From DATHGT01 sp035317605 (lineage in GTDB: Bacteria > Methylomirabilota > Methylomirabilia > Rokubacteriales > CSP1-6): a stretch of 29,385 bases of DNA. This document shows positions 21,144 to 29,385 of the stretch, in pieces. Under the pieces are notes generated by a model. It did not search any database. It saw nothing but the letters and a program-made list of their open reading frames with translations, and was not told where the DNA came from. The stretch spans positions 1-29,385 of the forward strand of contig DATHGT010000116.1 of NCBI GenBank assembly GCA_035317605.1. The letters are read 5' to 3'. A program made the translations under genes and the position numbers. Position 1 is the stretch's first letter; each line of letters begins with the position of its first letter.

Positions 21144-23474
21144 TCAACGGACCGTGTGAGATCGGGATCCCGGCGCCACGTTCAGGTCGATGTCGTGGAG
21201 CAGGGGGTCTTGCGCGCGGCTCACTTCGTTTTCGATGAGGCGGGCGCAGGCGGGGCAGCAGAACTGGCGGAACTCCACGCCGTCGTCGATGAAGCGCCGG
21301 GGATCGCCGATGAGCGGGTTCGCGGCCTGGATGGGACGGTCGACGCGGTGGCAGTGCAGCTTGTAGTTCTCGCGCGCGGGGCCGAGAGGTTGGCCGCAGC
21401 GCGAGCACGCGAGCCAGCGGTCCCCGGCGCGGTCGACGAGATCGAGGTTCTCGGTGACGTTACGGAGCACCGGCAGGCGCGGGCCGTCGTATGGGTGCGG
21501 CTCGCGGCCCAGCCGTTCGGTCAGTGCCTGGCGGCGCAGCTCGGCGGTCGCCACCGCGTCCACGCGTAACTCTTCGCCCTCGCCGGTCAGCGCGACCCGG
21601 AAGATGTCGAGCGCCGCGCCCGGCGAGATGTCCTCCAGGTACACGTCGCGGCGCACGGCTTCGGGATCGCGCTCGAGCGGATCGCCGTAGCCCGCACCCG
21701 CGGCGAACGCGACTTCGTAGACGTCGCTGGGCCCCTGGTGGATGTCGATCTGGCGGAGCTGGAGCAGCTCGTCCTGGCCCTGGACCTCGCCGATGTCCGC
21801 GGGCATGCGACGCCGCGCGAACCGCGCGAGCACGTCGCTGTTGCGGGTGAACCGATAGTAATTCGTGGCCGCGGGGTAGCCGCCGGCCAGGCCGGGGGCG
21901 GTGGGGATCGCCGCGCCCGACGACTCCGTGTCCTGCGTGATGTGGGTGGTGCCGTGCGGGATGAAGCCGACCGCGGCCGAGTTGCCGCCGCGAAATTTAC
22001 CAGCGCCGCCGGAGTCGGTGTTCTCCTTCCGATACAGCATCAAGAGAGGGAAGCTCTGCTCGTTGTGCTCGACGTTGCCGATGCGGCAGATCGGGCTGCG
22101 CACCTGGCCGCCGGTGGCGATGCCGTCGCGGAAGCTGAAGGCGCCGATGGCCCCCACCATGGGGTCGAGCAGGAGATAGCCGAACTGCTCGCCCCACTGA
22201 TCGGTGCCCCGGAAGACCGTGAGCGGGAACTGGCTGGTGCCGCCGATCGTCATCACGTCGCGCTTCAGCTCGGGATCGCACGAGAGCATCTTGCTGATCG
22301 TGTTGTACGCGGGATAGAGCGAGATCTCCATGGCCTGCACGGGCGCGGTGGAGACCGACGCCGGGTGCGTGGCCGAGGTGAACGCGCCGAGCGCGGGCTG
22401 GAACTCGATGTGCCTCAGCGCGCCGCCGATCGCGTAGAGCTGGTCCCAGCAGAGGAGCTCGTTGATGGCGGTCATCAGCGAGCCGCGCCACCCCGAGTAG
22501 GTCGTGTTGATGGCACCGACCTGGGGCGCGGTGCCCGCGTTGTCGAAGAAGAGCTTGTCGCCCTCCTTGCGCATGGTGAGCATGACCTGGTACGTCTTGC
22601 GGTCGCCGACGTAGGCGACCTCGACGTAGCTGCGCTCGCGCCACACGCCGTCGGGAACGCGGGCGAGCTTGGCCAGGAACGCCTGCTCGGCGTTGTCGAT
22701 GATCTTGCGCATCACGCCCTTGACCACGTCGGCGCCGTACCGCCGGATCAGGGTGAGGATGCGGCTCTTCGCCGTGTTGTTGCCGGCGATCTGCGCGCGC
22801 AGGTCGAGGGCGACCAGGTACGGCTTGCGCGAGGCCCGCAGGTAGACGCCCTCGATGTCCTTTCTCAATTCGCCGCGCTCGACGATCTTGATGGGCGGGA
22901 TCAGGATGCCCTCGTCGAACGCGTCGCGGGCGTTGGGACAGAAGCTGCCGGGCGTGATGCCGCCCACGTCGTACTGGTGCAACACGTTGGTGATCCAGCA
23001 GAACAGCTTGCCCTCGTGGAAGACCGGCGTGAGCAGGGTCACGTCCATCTGATGGGCGGCGCCGACCCAGGGATCGTTGGAGAGGAACATGTCGTCCTCG
23101 AAGATCCCCGGGTTCTTCGAGCGGTGCTCCAGCGTCCACTTGACCTGCACGTCCGACACACCGGACATGTAGAGCTGGTAGGGCCCGTAGTAGATGAACT
23201 CGCCGTCCTCCGTGAAGATCGACGAGTTGAGGTCGAACGCGTACATGGCCACCGGCGAGCCGGAGATGCGCTGGATCGTCATCCCCAGCTCTTCGTTGAT
23301 GTTCCAGAGGTTGTGGCGGATGACCTCGTAGGTGATGGGGTCGATCTTGTCCGTCCACTCGCGGTGCAGGGTCAGGCTCGGATCGATGGCCAGCGTGTCG
23401 CCGGGGATGTACGAGAACGTCGTGCCGTCGTAGGGTCCGCCGGCGATCGAAGTAGGATGCGGCCGATCCGCCAT
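21144..23474 (-). CDS. Hydantoinase B / acetone carboxylase alpha-like subunit fused to a gamma-like zinc domain
   Basis: This is a 776-residue protein. The first 630 or so residues are a HyuB/oxoprolinase-B domain (DPITYEVIRHNLWNINEELG, FLSNDPWVGAAHQMDV, DNAGTAPQVGAIN, GGAGKFRGGNSA). The C-terminal part from about residue 665 has CSRCG (690-694), ARENYKLHC and FCCPACARLIENEV (about 738-751), closely resembling the acetone carboxylase gamma subunit, which is normally a separate zinc protein. The complex would use ATP either to open a cyclic amide or to carboxylate a ketone. The ATG overlaps the hyuA TGA by one base (TGATG). Which reaction applies cannot be decided; the gamma-like domain favours a carboxylase relative. 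Confidence 0.88.
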   Translation of the reverse strand: MADRPHPTSIAGGPYDGTTFSYIPGDTLAIDPSLTLHREWTDKIDPITYEVIRHNLWNINEELGMTIQRISGSPVAMYAFDLNSSIFTEDGEFIYYGPYQLYMSGVSDVQVKWTLEHRSKNPGIFEDDMFLSNDPWVGAAHQMDVTLLTPVFHEGKLFCWITNVLHQYDVGGITPGSFCPNARDAFDEGILIPPIKIVERGELRKDIEGVYLRASRKPYLVALDLRAQIAGNNTAKSRILTLIRRYGADVVKGVMRKIIDNAEQAFLAKLARVPDGVWRERSYVEVAYVGDRKTYQVMLTMRKEGDKLFFDNAGTAPQVGAINTTYSGWRGSLMTAINELLCWDQLYAIGGALRHIEFQPALGAFTSATHPASVSTAPVQAMEISLYPAYNTISKMLSCDPELKRDVMTIGGTSQFPLTVFRGTDQWGEQFGYLLLDPMVGAIGAFSFRDGIATGGQVRSPICRIGNVEHNEQSFPLLMLYRKENTDSGGAGKFRGGNSAAVGFIPHGTTHITQDTESSGAAIPTAPGLAGGYPAATNYYRFTRNSDVLARFARRRMPADIGEVQGQDELLQLRQIDIHQGPSDVYEVAFAAGAGYGDPLERDPEAVRRDVYLEDISPGAALDIFRVALTGEGEELRVDAVATAELRRQALTERLGREPHPYDGPRLPVLRNVTENLDLVDRAGDRWLACSRCGQPLGPARENYKLHCHRVDRPIQAANPLIGDPRRFIDDGVEFRQFCCPACARLIENEVSRAQDPLLHDIDLNVAPGSRSHTVR

Positions 23475-25579
23475 CACTTGCCTCCTAAATCGATCAGCAC
23501 GTTGCCGTAGGGGTCCACGCGGGCGGTCTGGAACGGGTGGACCACGATCGTGGTGTCCGGGACCTGGATGATGGCCGGGCCCACGATCACGTGGCCGGGT
23601 CTCAGACGATCGCCCAGGAAGACCGGGGTGGTGGCGAAGTCCCCCAGCTCGCTCCAGTAGACCGGCCGCGCCGGCCCGTGCGCGTCGGCCGCGGGCTGGC
23701 GCCCGCCCTCGGGCGTGGCCACGATGAGCGGCTTGGGACTGATCGCGGACGCCCGCACCCGATAGGTGACAACCTCGACGCGCGCTTCCGGGAAGCCGGC
23801 GCCGTGACCGTACACGGTCTCGTAGCGCCGGTGAAAATCGCCCACCAGCTGTCGCAGCGCCGCCTCGTCCAGCGGGCCGGCGGCCACGGGGACTTCCACC
23901 TCGTTGATCTGGCCCTTGTAGCGGACGTCGGCCGAGCGCGCCAGTCGCACCTGCCCCGGATCGATCCCGTCGGCGCGGAGCTGGGTGAGCCCGCGTTCTT
24001 CCAGCTCGCGGAACCGTTCCATCACGCGCGACGGGTCGAACGGGCTCGGCTGGATGTCGACGGCCTCGTAGATGTGCAGCAGATCGGCGGACGCGGCGCC
24101 CAGCGCCGACCACAGCGAGCACACGCCGCCGAGCGGCACCACCACGCCCTGGGCGCCCAGCTCGCGCGCGTACACGCCCGCGTGCACGGGACCCGCGCCG
24201 CCGTAGGCGAACACCACGCAGTCGCGAGGATCGTAGCCCTTCTGCACGGTGGCCTTGCGGATGAGATCGGCCATCTGGTGCTCGACCACGCGCGCGGCCC
24301 CGGCGGCGGTCTCGACGAGCCCGAGTCCGAGCCGGGTGGCGATGGCCGCGAAGCTCTCCCGTGCGCGCTCGGGATCGAGGCGGAGCCGGCCGCCGAGGAA
24401 GGCATCGGGATCGACGTAGCCGAGCACGAGGTCGGCGTCGGTGATCGTGGGCTGGACGCCTCCGCGCCCGTAGCACGCGGGGCCGGGTTGGGCGCCGGCG
24501 GAGATTGGGCCTACGCGCATGGTGCCGCTGACCTCGTCGATCCACACGATCGACCCGCCCCCGCTGCCGATCGAGCGGATGTCGATGCGGGGGACGAAGT
24601 ACTCGTACTGGTGGACCACGCTCTGGTAGCTCGCCACCGGCTCGCCGTCCCACACCAGCCCGACGTCGAACGACGTGCCGCCCATGTCGGTGGCGATCAC
24701 GTGCTTGTGACCGACGATGCCGCCGAGATACTGCGAAGCGAGCACGCCGGCCACCGGACCGGAGTCGAGCGTGAGAAACGCGCGCCGCGCCGCCTCGGCC
24801 GCGGGAATCACGCCGCCCCCGCACTGCATGACCTGGAGCGGATAGCGAAGCCCGCTCGCCTGCGTCCGCGTCTCCAGCCGCCCGAGATAGCGCGACATCA
24901 CGGGACCGAGGTACGCGTTGAGCACGGTGGCCACCGTGCGCTCGTACTCGCCCCAGCGCGGGATCAGGTCGGCCGAGCAGCACACGAACACGTCGGGGGC
25001 GAGCCGCTCGACCATGGCCTTCACGCGCCGCTCGTGATCGGCGTGCTTGAACGACCACAGGAAGCAGATGGCGATGGCCTCCACGCCCTTGGCCACGAGC
25101 GTGCGGATGGCCGCCTCGGCTTCCTCTTCGTTCAGCTCGACGACCACCTGGCCTTTGCAGTCGACGCGCTCGCTCACCTCGGCGATGAACGGCTTGGGCA
25201 CGATCGGATCGGGCTTGCCGCTCTCGGGGAAGTGGAGCACCTGCACGTTGTTCAGGCCGGGCACGCCGCGGGCGCCGCGCATGATGTGGATCACGTCGCG
25301 GTGCCCGCGGGTGGTGATCAAGCCCACGCGGGCGCCCCGGCGCTGGAGCATCGCGTTGGTCCCCACCGTGGTGCCCAGGGCCAGGCGGTCGGTGTCGCGC
25401 AGCAGGGCCTCGGTGCTCACCCCGAGCGTCTCGCCGGCCAGCCGCAGCGACTCCATCACACCCTCCGAGAAGTCGCCCGGCGTGGACGACGCCTTGGCGG
25501 TGACGATGCGCCCGGCCGCGTCGATCACCACGCAGTCGGTGAACGTGCCTCCGGTGTCGATGCCGATCACGAACCCCAT
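23474..25579 (-). CDS. Hydantoinase A / acetone carboxylase beta-like ATP-binding subunit
   Basis: This 701-residue protein has an ASKHA-type ATP-binding fold. GIDTGGTFTDCVV (residues 5-17) and IATDMGGTSFDVG are the two phosphate-binding loops, and VFAYGGAGPVHA is the third nucleotide-contact motif. The N-terminal Hydant_A_N domain is followed by the Hydantoinase_A core and a C-terminal beta-rich region. Together with HyuB it phosphorylates and activates the substrate. GGGAGGG precedes ATG 25579. It is the first gene of a hyuA-hyuB-CMD operon. An unrelated frame through this gene (21144-25604) is open by chance and continues into hyuB; it is not a fusion. Confidence 0.9.
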   Translation of the reverse strand: MGFVIGIDTGGTFTDCVVIDAAGRIVTAKASSTPGDFSEGVMESLRLAGETLGVSTEALLRDTDRLALGTTVGTNAMLQRRGARVGLITTRGHRDVIHIMRGARGVPGLNNVQVLHFPESGKPDPIVPKPFIAEVSERVDCKGQVVVELNEEEAEAAIRTLVAKGVEAIAICFLWSFKHADHERRVKAMVERLAPDVFVCCSADLIPRWGEYERTVATVLNAYLGPVMSRYLGRLETRTQASGLRYPLQVMQCGGGVIPAAEAARRAFLTLDSGPVAGVLASQYLGGIVGHKHVIATDMGGTSFDVGLVWDGEPVASYQSVVHQYEYFVPRIDIRSIGSGGGSIVWIDEVSGTMRVGPISAGAQPGPACYGRGGVQPTITDADLVLGYVDPDAFLGGRLRLDPERARESFAAIATRLGLGLVETAAGAARVVEHQMADLIRKATVQKGYDPRDCVVFAYGGAGPVHAGVYARELGAQGVVVPLGGVCSLWSALGAASADLLHIYEAVDIQPSPFDPSRVMERFRELEERGLTQLRADGIDPGQVRLARSADVRYKGQINEVEVPVAAGPLDEAALRQLVGDFHRRYETVYGHGAGFPEARVEVVTYRVRASAISPKPLIVATPEGGRQPAADAHGPARPVYWSELGDFATTPVFLGDRLRPGHVIVGPAIIQVPDTTIVVHPFQTARVDPYGNVLIDLGGK

Positions 25580-25621
25580 GGACCCTCCCGGGCGCGCCCG
25601 ACAACCTGCATGGTGCGCACG

Positions 25622-25649
25622 ATCATCCGGCGCACGGGGGAATTGTCAA
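25622..25649 (-). promoter_or_regulatory. Candidate promoter of the hyuA-hyuB operon
   Basis: The minus strand reads TTGACA (25649-25644), 16 bases and GATGAT (25627-25622), about 43 bases before the hyuA ATG. The -35 is perfect and the -10 has four matches. Confidence 0.6.
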
Positions 25650-25689
25650 GCGAGGCTCGGGGGGCGGGCACGTGGGCCTCCCCAGCGGG

Positions 25690-25719
25690 TTGCGCGGGGG
25701 CGAAGAGGTTAACTATGAT
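25690..25719 (+). promoter_or_regulatory. Candidate promoter of the amine-oxidase-like gene
   Basis: TTGCGC (25690-25695), 18 bases and TATGAT (25714-25719) lie 34 bases before ATG 25753. The -10 has five of six matches and the -35 only three. Confidence 0.45.
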
Positions 25720-25752
25720 GCCGACGCATTCCACTCCAGGAGGAACGCACCA

Positions 25753-27243
25753 ATGGCGACCACCGGCTCAGGGAACGTTCCCACCATCGTCATCGTCGGC
25801 GCGGGGGCCGCCGGCATCTTCACCGCGTACCGGATCAACCGGCAGTTCCCGGGCAAGTTCGACATCCGCCTGTTCGAGGCGGCGCCGAAGATCGGCGGCA
25901 ACGTCTCGTCGGTGTACGTCTCGTATGGCGGGCAGCCCTACGCCATCGACGCGGGCGCCCAGTTCTTCTATCCCAAGGCCCAGCCCAACTACGTGAACCT
26001 CGTCCAGACGCTCGGCCTGAGCGGCGAGACCCCGATGTATCCCGCCGGCATCACGATCTGGGAGAGCTCCACGAACAGCCGGCTGTTCTGGATCCCGTCC
26101 ACGGTCAGCGGGTTCTCCCGCTACAGCCTAGAGGATTGGCTGCGGATCACCGAGTTCGGCACGTTCTTGATCGCCGCCATGCTGCTGAACAGCAAGACCC
26201 CGGCGGACTGGGCGCTGACCGTGGACGACTGGCTGGCCGGAGTGCCGCTGTCGAGCGACTTCAAGCAGAACGTGATCAAGAACTTCCTCTATCAGTTCGT
26301 CTCGCTGCCGTACGCGAGCATCGGCCAGGCCTCGGCCCTCTACGCGGTCACCTACTTCGTGCGTACCGTCGTCGGCGCCTCCGCCGCCGCCGTCGCCGCG
26401 CAATCGATCGGCGGTCTCCCGTTGTTCCAGACCAGCCAGAGCCTGATCGGCCTGCTCGGCATCCTCGAGGCGGCGCTGACCGCGTCGGGCGTCAGCGCGC
26501 AGACCAGCTCGGCGGTGACCTCGGTCGCCCCCGGCCCCGGCGGCGTGGCGGTCACCGTGAACGGGGAGACCATCAACGCGCAGCACGTGGTGATGGCCTG
26601 CGATCCCGGCGCGTCGGCCACCCTGCTGGCCAGCGGGGGTACCGCGAGCGCGGATCTCATCACGCTCCTCAAGGGCCTGGGAAGCCAGTACCTCGATCTC
26701 ACCGTCGTCATGCAGCAGAACGGCCAGTGCTGGATGCCCGGCCAGCAGGATTACTGGGAAGCGGTCAGCACGCTGGTCGACACGCCGAAGCAGAGCGTGG
26801 CGTTCAACGCGTGGTTCGGGCCGCTCCGCCCGCCCTACAGCGGCACCCAGCTAATCCCCGTCTTCAAGTCGTGGGGGGCGCCGAACCTGGACCCGAAGAG
26901 CTGCGCTGCGCAGTTCTTCTCGCACACGCACGACGTGCTGCTGCCCACGACGTCGTTCGTGCAGGGCCGCGATTCCCTGGTCCAGTACCAGGGGCAGAAC
27001 GGGCTCTTCTTCGCGGGCGGCTGGACGAACTGGTTCGACAGTCAGGAAGCGGCGCTGATGTCGGCGATGAATATCGCGCAGTGGCTGCAGGGCGGGACGG
27101 CGCCCGTGGCGAACCAGGTCCGCCGGGTGCCCGGCGCGAGCGAGACTTCGGCCAACGTGAAATCGTGGCTCGAAATGGTCCGGCGACACGCGCCCGCGCC
27201 GCACCAGTCGAGCCTGGGCGATCTGATCGAGCGGCTTCCCTGA
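25753..27243 (+). CDS. FAD-dependent amine oxidase / protoporphyrinogen-oxidase-like protein
   Basis: This is a 496-residue flavoprotein. TIVIVGAGAAGIFTAYRI (residues 11-28) is the FAD Rossmann loop. FEAAPKIGGNV matches the second family signature (E..P.IGG), and LFFAGGWTNWFDSQEAALMSAMNIA at about 418-442 is the C-terminal FAD-binding motif of the amino-oxidase family. AGGAGG precedes ATG 25753; the open frame extends to 25672 without family sequence. It is monocistronic, divergent from hyuA and convergent with the NMT1-like gene. The substrate could be an amine or a carotenoid-like or porphyrin-like compound; the sequence does not decide. Confidence 0.85.
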   Translation: MATTGSGNVPTIVIVGAGAAGIFTAYRINRQFPGKFDIRLFEAAPKIGGNVSSVYVSYGGQPYAIDAGAQFFYPKAQPNYVNLVQTLGLSGETPMYPAGITIWESSTNSRLFWIPSTVSGFSRYSLEDWLRITEFGTFLIAAMLLNSKTPADWALTVDDWLAGVPLSSDFKQNVIKNFLYQFVSLPYASIGQASALYAVTYFVRTVVGASAAAVAAQSIGGLPLFQTSQSLIGLLGILEAALTASGVSAQTSSAVTSVAPGPGGVAVTVNGETINAQHVVMACDPGASATLLASGGTASADLITLLKGLGSQYLDLTVVMQQNGQCWMPGQQDYWEAVSTLVDTPKQSVAFNAWFGPLRPPYSGTQLIPVFKSWGAPNLDPKSCAAQFFSHTHDVLLPTTSFVQGRDSLVQYQGQNGLFFAGGWTNWFDSQEAALMSAMNIAQWLQGGTAPVANQVRRVPGASETSANVKSWLEMVRRHAPAPHQSSLGDLIERLP

Positions 27244-27271
27244 CCGGCGACGCCGACACGCCGCCCGTCGA

Positions 27272-27310
27272 CTCGAAAAGCGGAGGGCCCGCCGGAGCGG
27301 AGCCCTCCGC
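27272..27310 (-). terminator. Intrinsic terminator for the NMT1-like gene
   Basis: On the minus strand GCGGAGGGC (27310-27302) pairs with GCCCTCCGC (27288-27280) in a perfect 9-bp stem, followed by TTTTCGAG. It is 136 bases beyond the stop of the gene at 27446. The rest of 27244-27445 holds nothing recognisable. Confidence 0.65.
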
Positions 27311-27445
27311 GTCGAGGCACTACTTGCGGAAGCCGGTCCAGCAGCCAGGGGCGGCATCGAGCCGATGACGCTGGCCAGCATGGTGGTCCAGAGACCTTCC
27401 CGTCCCTTATAGCGCGCGGAAGGAGCGGCGTCAGGGCGATGGGGT

Positions 27446-28378
27446 TCAGAGAGCCGCGTGCGCTTCTCTCTGGACGTCGAGGTCGACGAGATCGATGGGC
27501 GATGCCGTGCGATCGAGCATGCCCCAGCTCTTCAGCCAGTCGAACGTGCGCTGCATCTCATCGAGGGGAATCGGCGCGGGGTCGCACACCAGCAGACGAC
27601 CCTCCCGCAGATCGTCGACGGTGAGCGCCGCGATCTCGGGATCGTCCGGGGCGTGGTAGTCGATGAAGTAGTGCAGGTAGGCGCGCTTGTCGGCGTTGAT
27701 GCGCCGCACCGCCTCGCGCACGGCGCGGCTGAACGCGGCGTACGTCTCGGCGTCGACCCGCTCGGAGCCGACCTCGGTCCCGTGGAAGAACGCGGCGCAG
27801 ATCGTCCGGCAGCCCTTCTTCTCGGCCAGCGTGATGTAGGGCTCGGTCAGGGTGGTGGCCTCGACCTCGCCTCTCAGCAGCGACGCCAGGCGGGGACGCG
27901 AGCCGTTGGGCGCGTGGCACACCTTGATCGCCTCCCGCGGCACGAATCCCTCGAGCAGGTGGAGGGCCAGGTAGTGGGTGCCGAAGTAGAACGGCACCCC
28001 GACCGTGCGGTTCGCGAGCTGCTGCGGCGTGTAGACCGGCGAGTCCGGCGGGACCACGATCGCGCCGTAGGCGATGATCGCCCGGCGGCCGAGCTGGCGG
28101 CTCTTGATCCCGGTCTCCTGCACGCGGCAGTAGTTGCCCCACTCGCACGCGTTGTACATGTCCGCCTGGCCCTGCTCGAAGAGACGGCCGTGACTCGTGA
28201 ACGGATCCAGGCCCCGCGGGCTGGTGACGTCGACCGCGGTCTTCTTCTTCTCGGCGCCGGCGTCGCGGTCGACAAATTCGACGAGGAGCCCTTCCTTCGC
28301 GAACAGTCCCTCGTCGTATGCGACCAGCTCGGGTAGACCCTGGAACGGAGCCGTCGATTCCAGCACGAGCCTCTTCAT
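27446..28378 (-). CDS. NMT1/THI5-like substrate-binding protein without signal peptide
   Basis: This 310-residue protein has the SsuA/THI5-like periplasmic-binding fold: LVAYDEGLFAKEGLLVEFVD near residues 18-37 and LANRTVGVPFYFGTHYLALHLLEG in the middle. CEWGNYC (78-84) sits where THI5-type proteins have an active or ligand loop. The N-terminus (MKRLVLESTAPFQGLPEL) has no signal sequence or lipobox, and GGGAGG precedes ATG 28378, so the protein appears cytoplasmic. No transporter genes adjoin it. It could be a solute sensor, an enzyme-like THI5 relative, or a binding protein exported another way. Confidence 0.8.
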   Translation of the reverse strand: MKRLVLESTAPFQGLPELVAYDEGLFAKEGLLVEFVDRDAGAEKKKTAVDVTSPRGLDPFTSHGRLFEQGQADMYNACEWGNYCRVQETGIKSRQLGRRAIIAYGAIVVPPDSPVYTPQQLANRTVGVPFYFGTHYLALHLLEGFVPREAIKVCHAPNGSRPRLASLLRGEVEATTLTEPYITLAEKKGCRTICAAFFHGTEVGSERVDAETYAAFSRAVREAVRRINADKRAYLHYFIDYHAPDDPEIAALTVDDLREGRLLVCDPAPIPLDEMQRTFDWLKSWGMLDRTASPIDLVDLDVQREAHAAL

Positions 28379-28405
28379 GGCGCGCCTCCCGGTGAACTCC
28401 TAGTC

Positions 28406-28434
28406 CTTCTATCGTGCCGATGGAAGACCGTCAA
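28406..28434 (-). promoter_or_regulatory. Candidate promoter of the NMT1-like gene
   Basis: The minus strand has TTGACG (28434-28429), 17 bases and TAGAAG (28411-28406), 27 bases before the ATG. The rest of the gap 28435-28623 shows no gene. Confidence 0.45.
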
Positions 28435-28623
28435 GAGGGCGCCGGGAAAGCCGCGTTGATCAGTCGCCTGGTCATTCACCGGTCAGAGACCAGGTCGCGG
28501 ATTCCGGGTGCGTCATGGAAGGACGCGTAAGAATGTAGATTCAGCCACGGCATGGTAGTTGCCCACATTGGGCGCCGTAAGGTGGCAGTCCTGAGCCATC
28601 ACAAGATCTGTGGAGGGCACGCC

Positions 28624-29112
28624 ATGCTCACGACCTCGAGGACCACGCGTCTGAAGCGACCGTCCGGCGACGTCGAGGCGTGTTGGGTCGATCCAGGCAC
28701 CGAACAGGTGTACCCGCTGTCGTATCGAGCGTACCGGCAGGCGCGGGAAGCCGAGGAGAAGACGCCGTCGAGGCATCGCACCCTCGGCCCGGACATCGAT
28801 CACTACGTGTGGCGGCGAGGCCTCGCTCAGCAGATGGCGGAGACAGAGGTCTCGCTCACGGTCCGGTCCGATACCCCCGAGCGCATCCGGCGGATGATCG
28901 CCGACGTTCTTCGTTCGATCCGCCGTGGCCAGCCAGCCGGGGACGCCATCCGCCACGTTTCGCGGCGGTTCGGCCTTCGGCAGACCCGCGCCCGAGCGTT
29001 TGTCGCCGCCAGCATCGGCTTCGAGGTCCGGGCCCGGCAGACGGACTGGTCGCTAGACGGAGGTCTCCAAGCTCACCGTCCCCTCGCCGACCAGACTGAT
29101 GGCCAGGCGTGA
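28624..29112 (+). CDS. Hypothetical protein, 162 residues
   Basis: The family is not recognised. ATG 28624 is chosen because GGAGG lies about 8 bases upstream; an in-frame start at 28552 has no such site. The protein is charged and Arg-rich, with no membrane segment. Residues of about 85-135 (PERIRRMIADVLRSIRRG ... AIRHVSRRFGLRQTRARAFV) look like a helical bundle, possibly helix-turn-helix-like, but no motif is firm. The last 60 bases overlap a convergent ORF on the other strand, so one of the two ends may be wrong. Confidence 0.5.
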   Translation: MLTTSRTTRLKRPSGDVEACWVDPGTEQVYPLSYRAYRQAREAEEKTPSRHRTLGPDIDHYVWRRGLAQQMAETEVSLTVRSDTPERIRRMIADVLRSIRRGQPAGDAIRHVSRRFGLRQTRARAFVAASIGFEVRARQTDWSLDGGLQAHRPLADQTDGQA

Positions 29113-29385
29113 ATGCGCGGAGGCATCGAGTTCGAGCGAGCCGACATAGTCGCCCGGCGTCGCCGATACCACGACCTGGATCAGGCGTGACGCCACGGCG
29201 ATCTCCACCACGTCGGCCCGCGCCACCGTCGGATCCGTGCTGAGACCGGCGCGCCGATACATCTCGCGGCCGTCCACGGCGATGACGACGGTGTGCCCGC
29301 GAAACCCCTTGCCCAGGGTGATGGACAGCGATGTCATGTCGGCCGCGATCTCGTGGCCGACGATCGTGGTGGCGTTCGTCGTCGC
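29053..29385 (-). CDS. Hypothetical beta-rich protein, 5' end outside the window
   Basis: This frame is open from the window edge to TAG/stop at 29053 (110 codons seen). An internal ATG at 29337 could be a start, but the preceding 16 codons (ATTNATTIVGHEIAAD) are equally plausible coding sequence, so the gene may begin beyond the window. The sequence alternates hydrophobic and polar residues (TVVIAVDGREMYRR, LIQVVVSATPGDYVGSLEL), suggesting a beta-sandwich. No family is recognised. The 3' end overlaps the convergent hypothetical gene by 60 bases. Confidence 0.5.
   Translation of the reverse strand, partial: ATTNATTIVGHEIAADMTSLSITLGKGFRGHTVVIAVDGREMYRRAGLSTDPTVARADVVEIAVASRLIQVVVSATPGDYVGSLELDASAHSRLAISLVGEGTVSLETSV

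Noticed and set aside
21144..25604. A 1,486-codon frame that looks like a HyuA-HyuB fusion
   Set aside because: The first half is an out-of-frame shadow of hyuA; the real hyuA ends at 23474 where hyuB begins.
1..29385. tRNA, rRNA or CRISPR arrays
   Set aside because: No cloverleaf, rRNA motif or regularly spaced direct repeats were seen on either strand.

Overview
The window is high-GC bacterial chromosome with densely packed genes, many 1-4 base start/stop overlaps, GTG starts and good Shine-Dalgarno sites. The gene content (family-5 substrate-binding proteins, hydantoinase/acetone-carboxylase-type subunits, ACMSD-type amidohydrolase, carboxymuconolactone-decarboxylase-like proteins, PuuE-type deacetylase) fits a metabolically versatile soil or subsurface heterotroph. 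A lineage such as Candidatus Rokubacteria/Methylomirabilota or a high-GC proteobacterium is a guess from gene style; no rRNA, tRNA or other phylogenetic marker is present.

Layout. 1-6.9 kb is catabolic housekeeping: a partial PuuE-like deacetylase (-), a fumarase/aspartase-superfamily lyase (+), a Gfo/Idh/MocA oxidoreductase (-), a duplicated-domain EthD-like protein (-), a nucleotide-pyrophosphatase-type phosphodiesterase (+), an amidohydrolase (-) and a small CMD-like protein (+). 6.9-8.8 kb is leuA (-) behind a recognisable attenuation leader: strong promoter, 22-codon leader ORF and intrinsic terminator. 8.84-11.92 kb is a 3.08-kb segment bounded by 16-bp inverted repeats. It carries a 150-bp palindrome, a broken IS1-like transposase 3' end and a minus-strand cluster of unfamiliar genes, the largest encoding two WYL-like domains and a HIRAN-like domain. 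11.9-16.2 kb is an operon of two duplicated family-5 substrate-binding proteins and an N-methyltryptophan/sarcosine oxidase; the oxidase stop codon lies inside the terminal repeat of the element.

16.4-20.7 kb holds a VOC protein, a VapBC toxin-antitoxin pair and a compact three-gene operon: TIR-domain protein, SPFH/band-7-like protein, small two-helix membrane protein. This is the best candidate for an undescribed (probably defensive) system. 20.7-25.6 kb is a CMD-like gene with hyuB and hyuA, whose HyuB carries a fused acetone-carboxylase-gamma-like zinc domain. 25.7-29.4 kb holds an FAD amine-oxidase-like protein, an NMT1/THI5-like binding protein without a signal peptide, a hypothetical gene and a partial gene running off the right edge.

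How the parts work together. The SBP-SBP-solA operon looks like uptake plus oxidation of an N-methylated amino compound, although no permease genes are in view. HyuA/HyuB form one ATP-dependent hydrolase or carboxylase. leuA is regulated by its own leader. The two accessory blocks (8.84-11.92 and 16.9-20.7 kb) look horizontally acquired and are where novelty is most likely.
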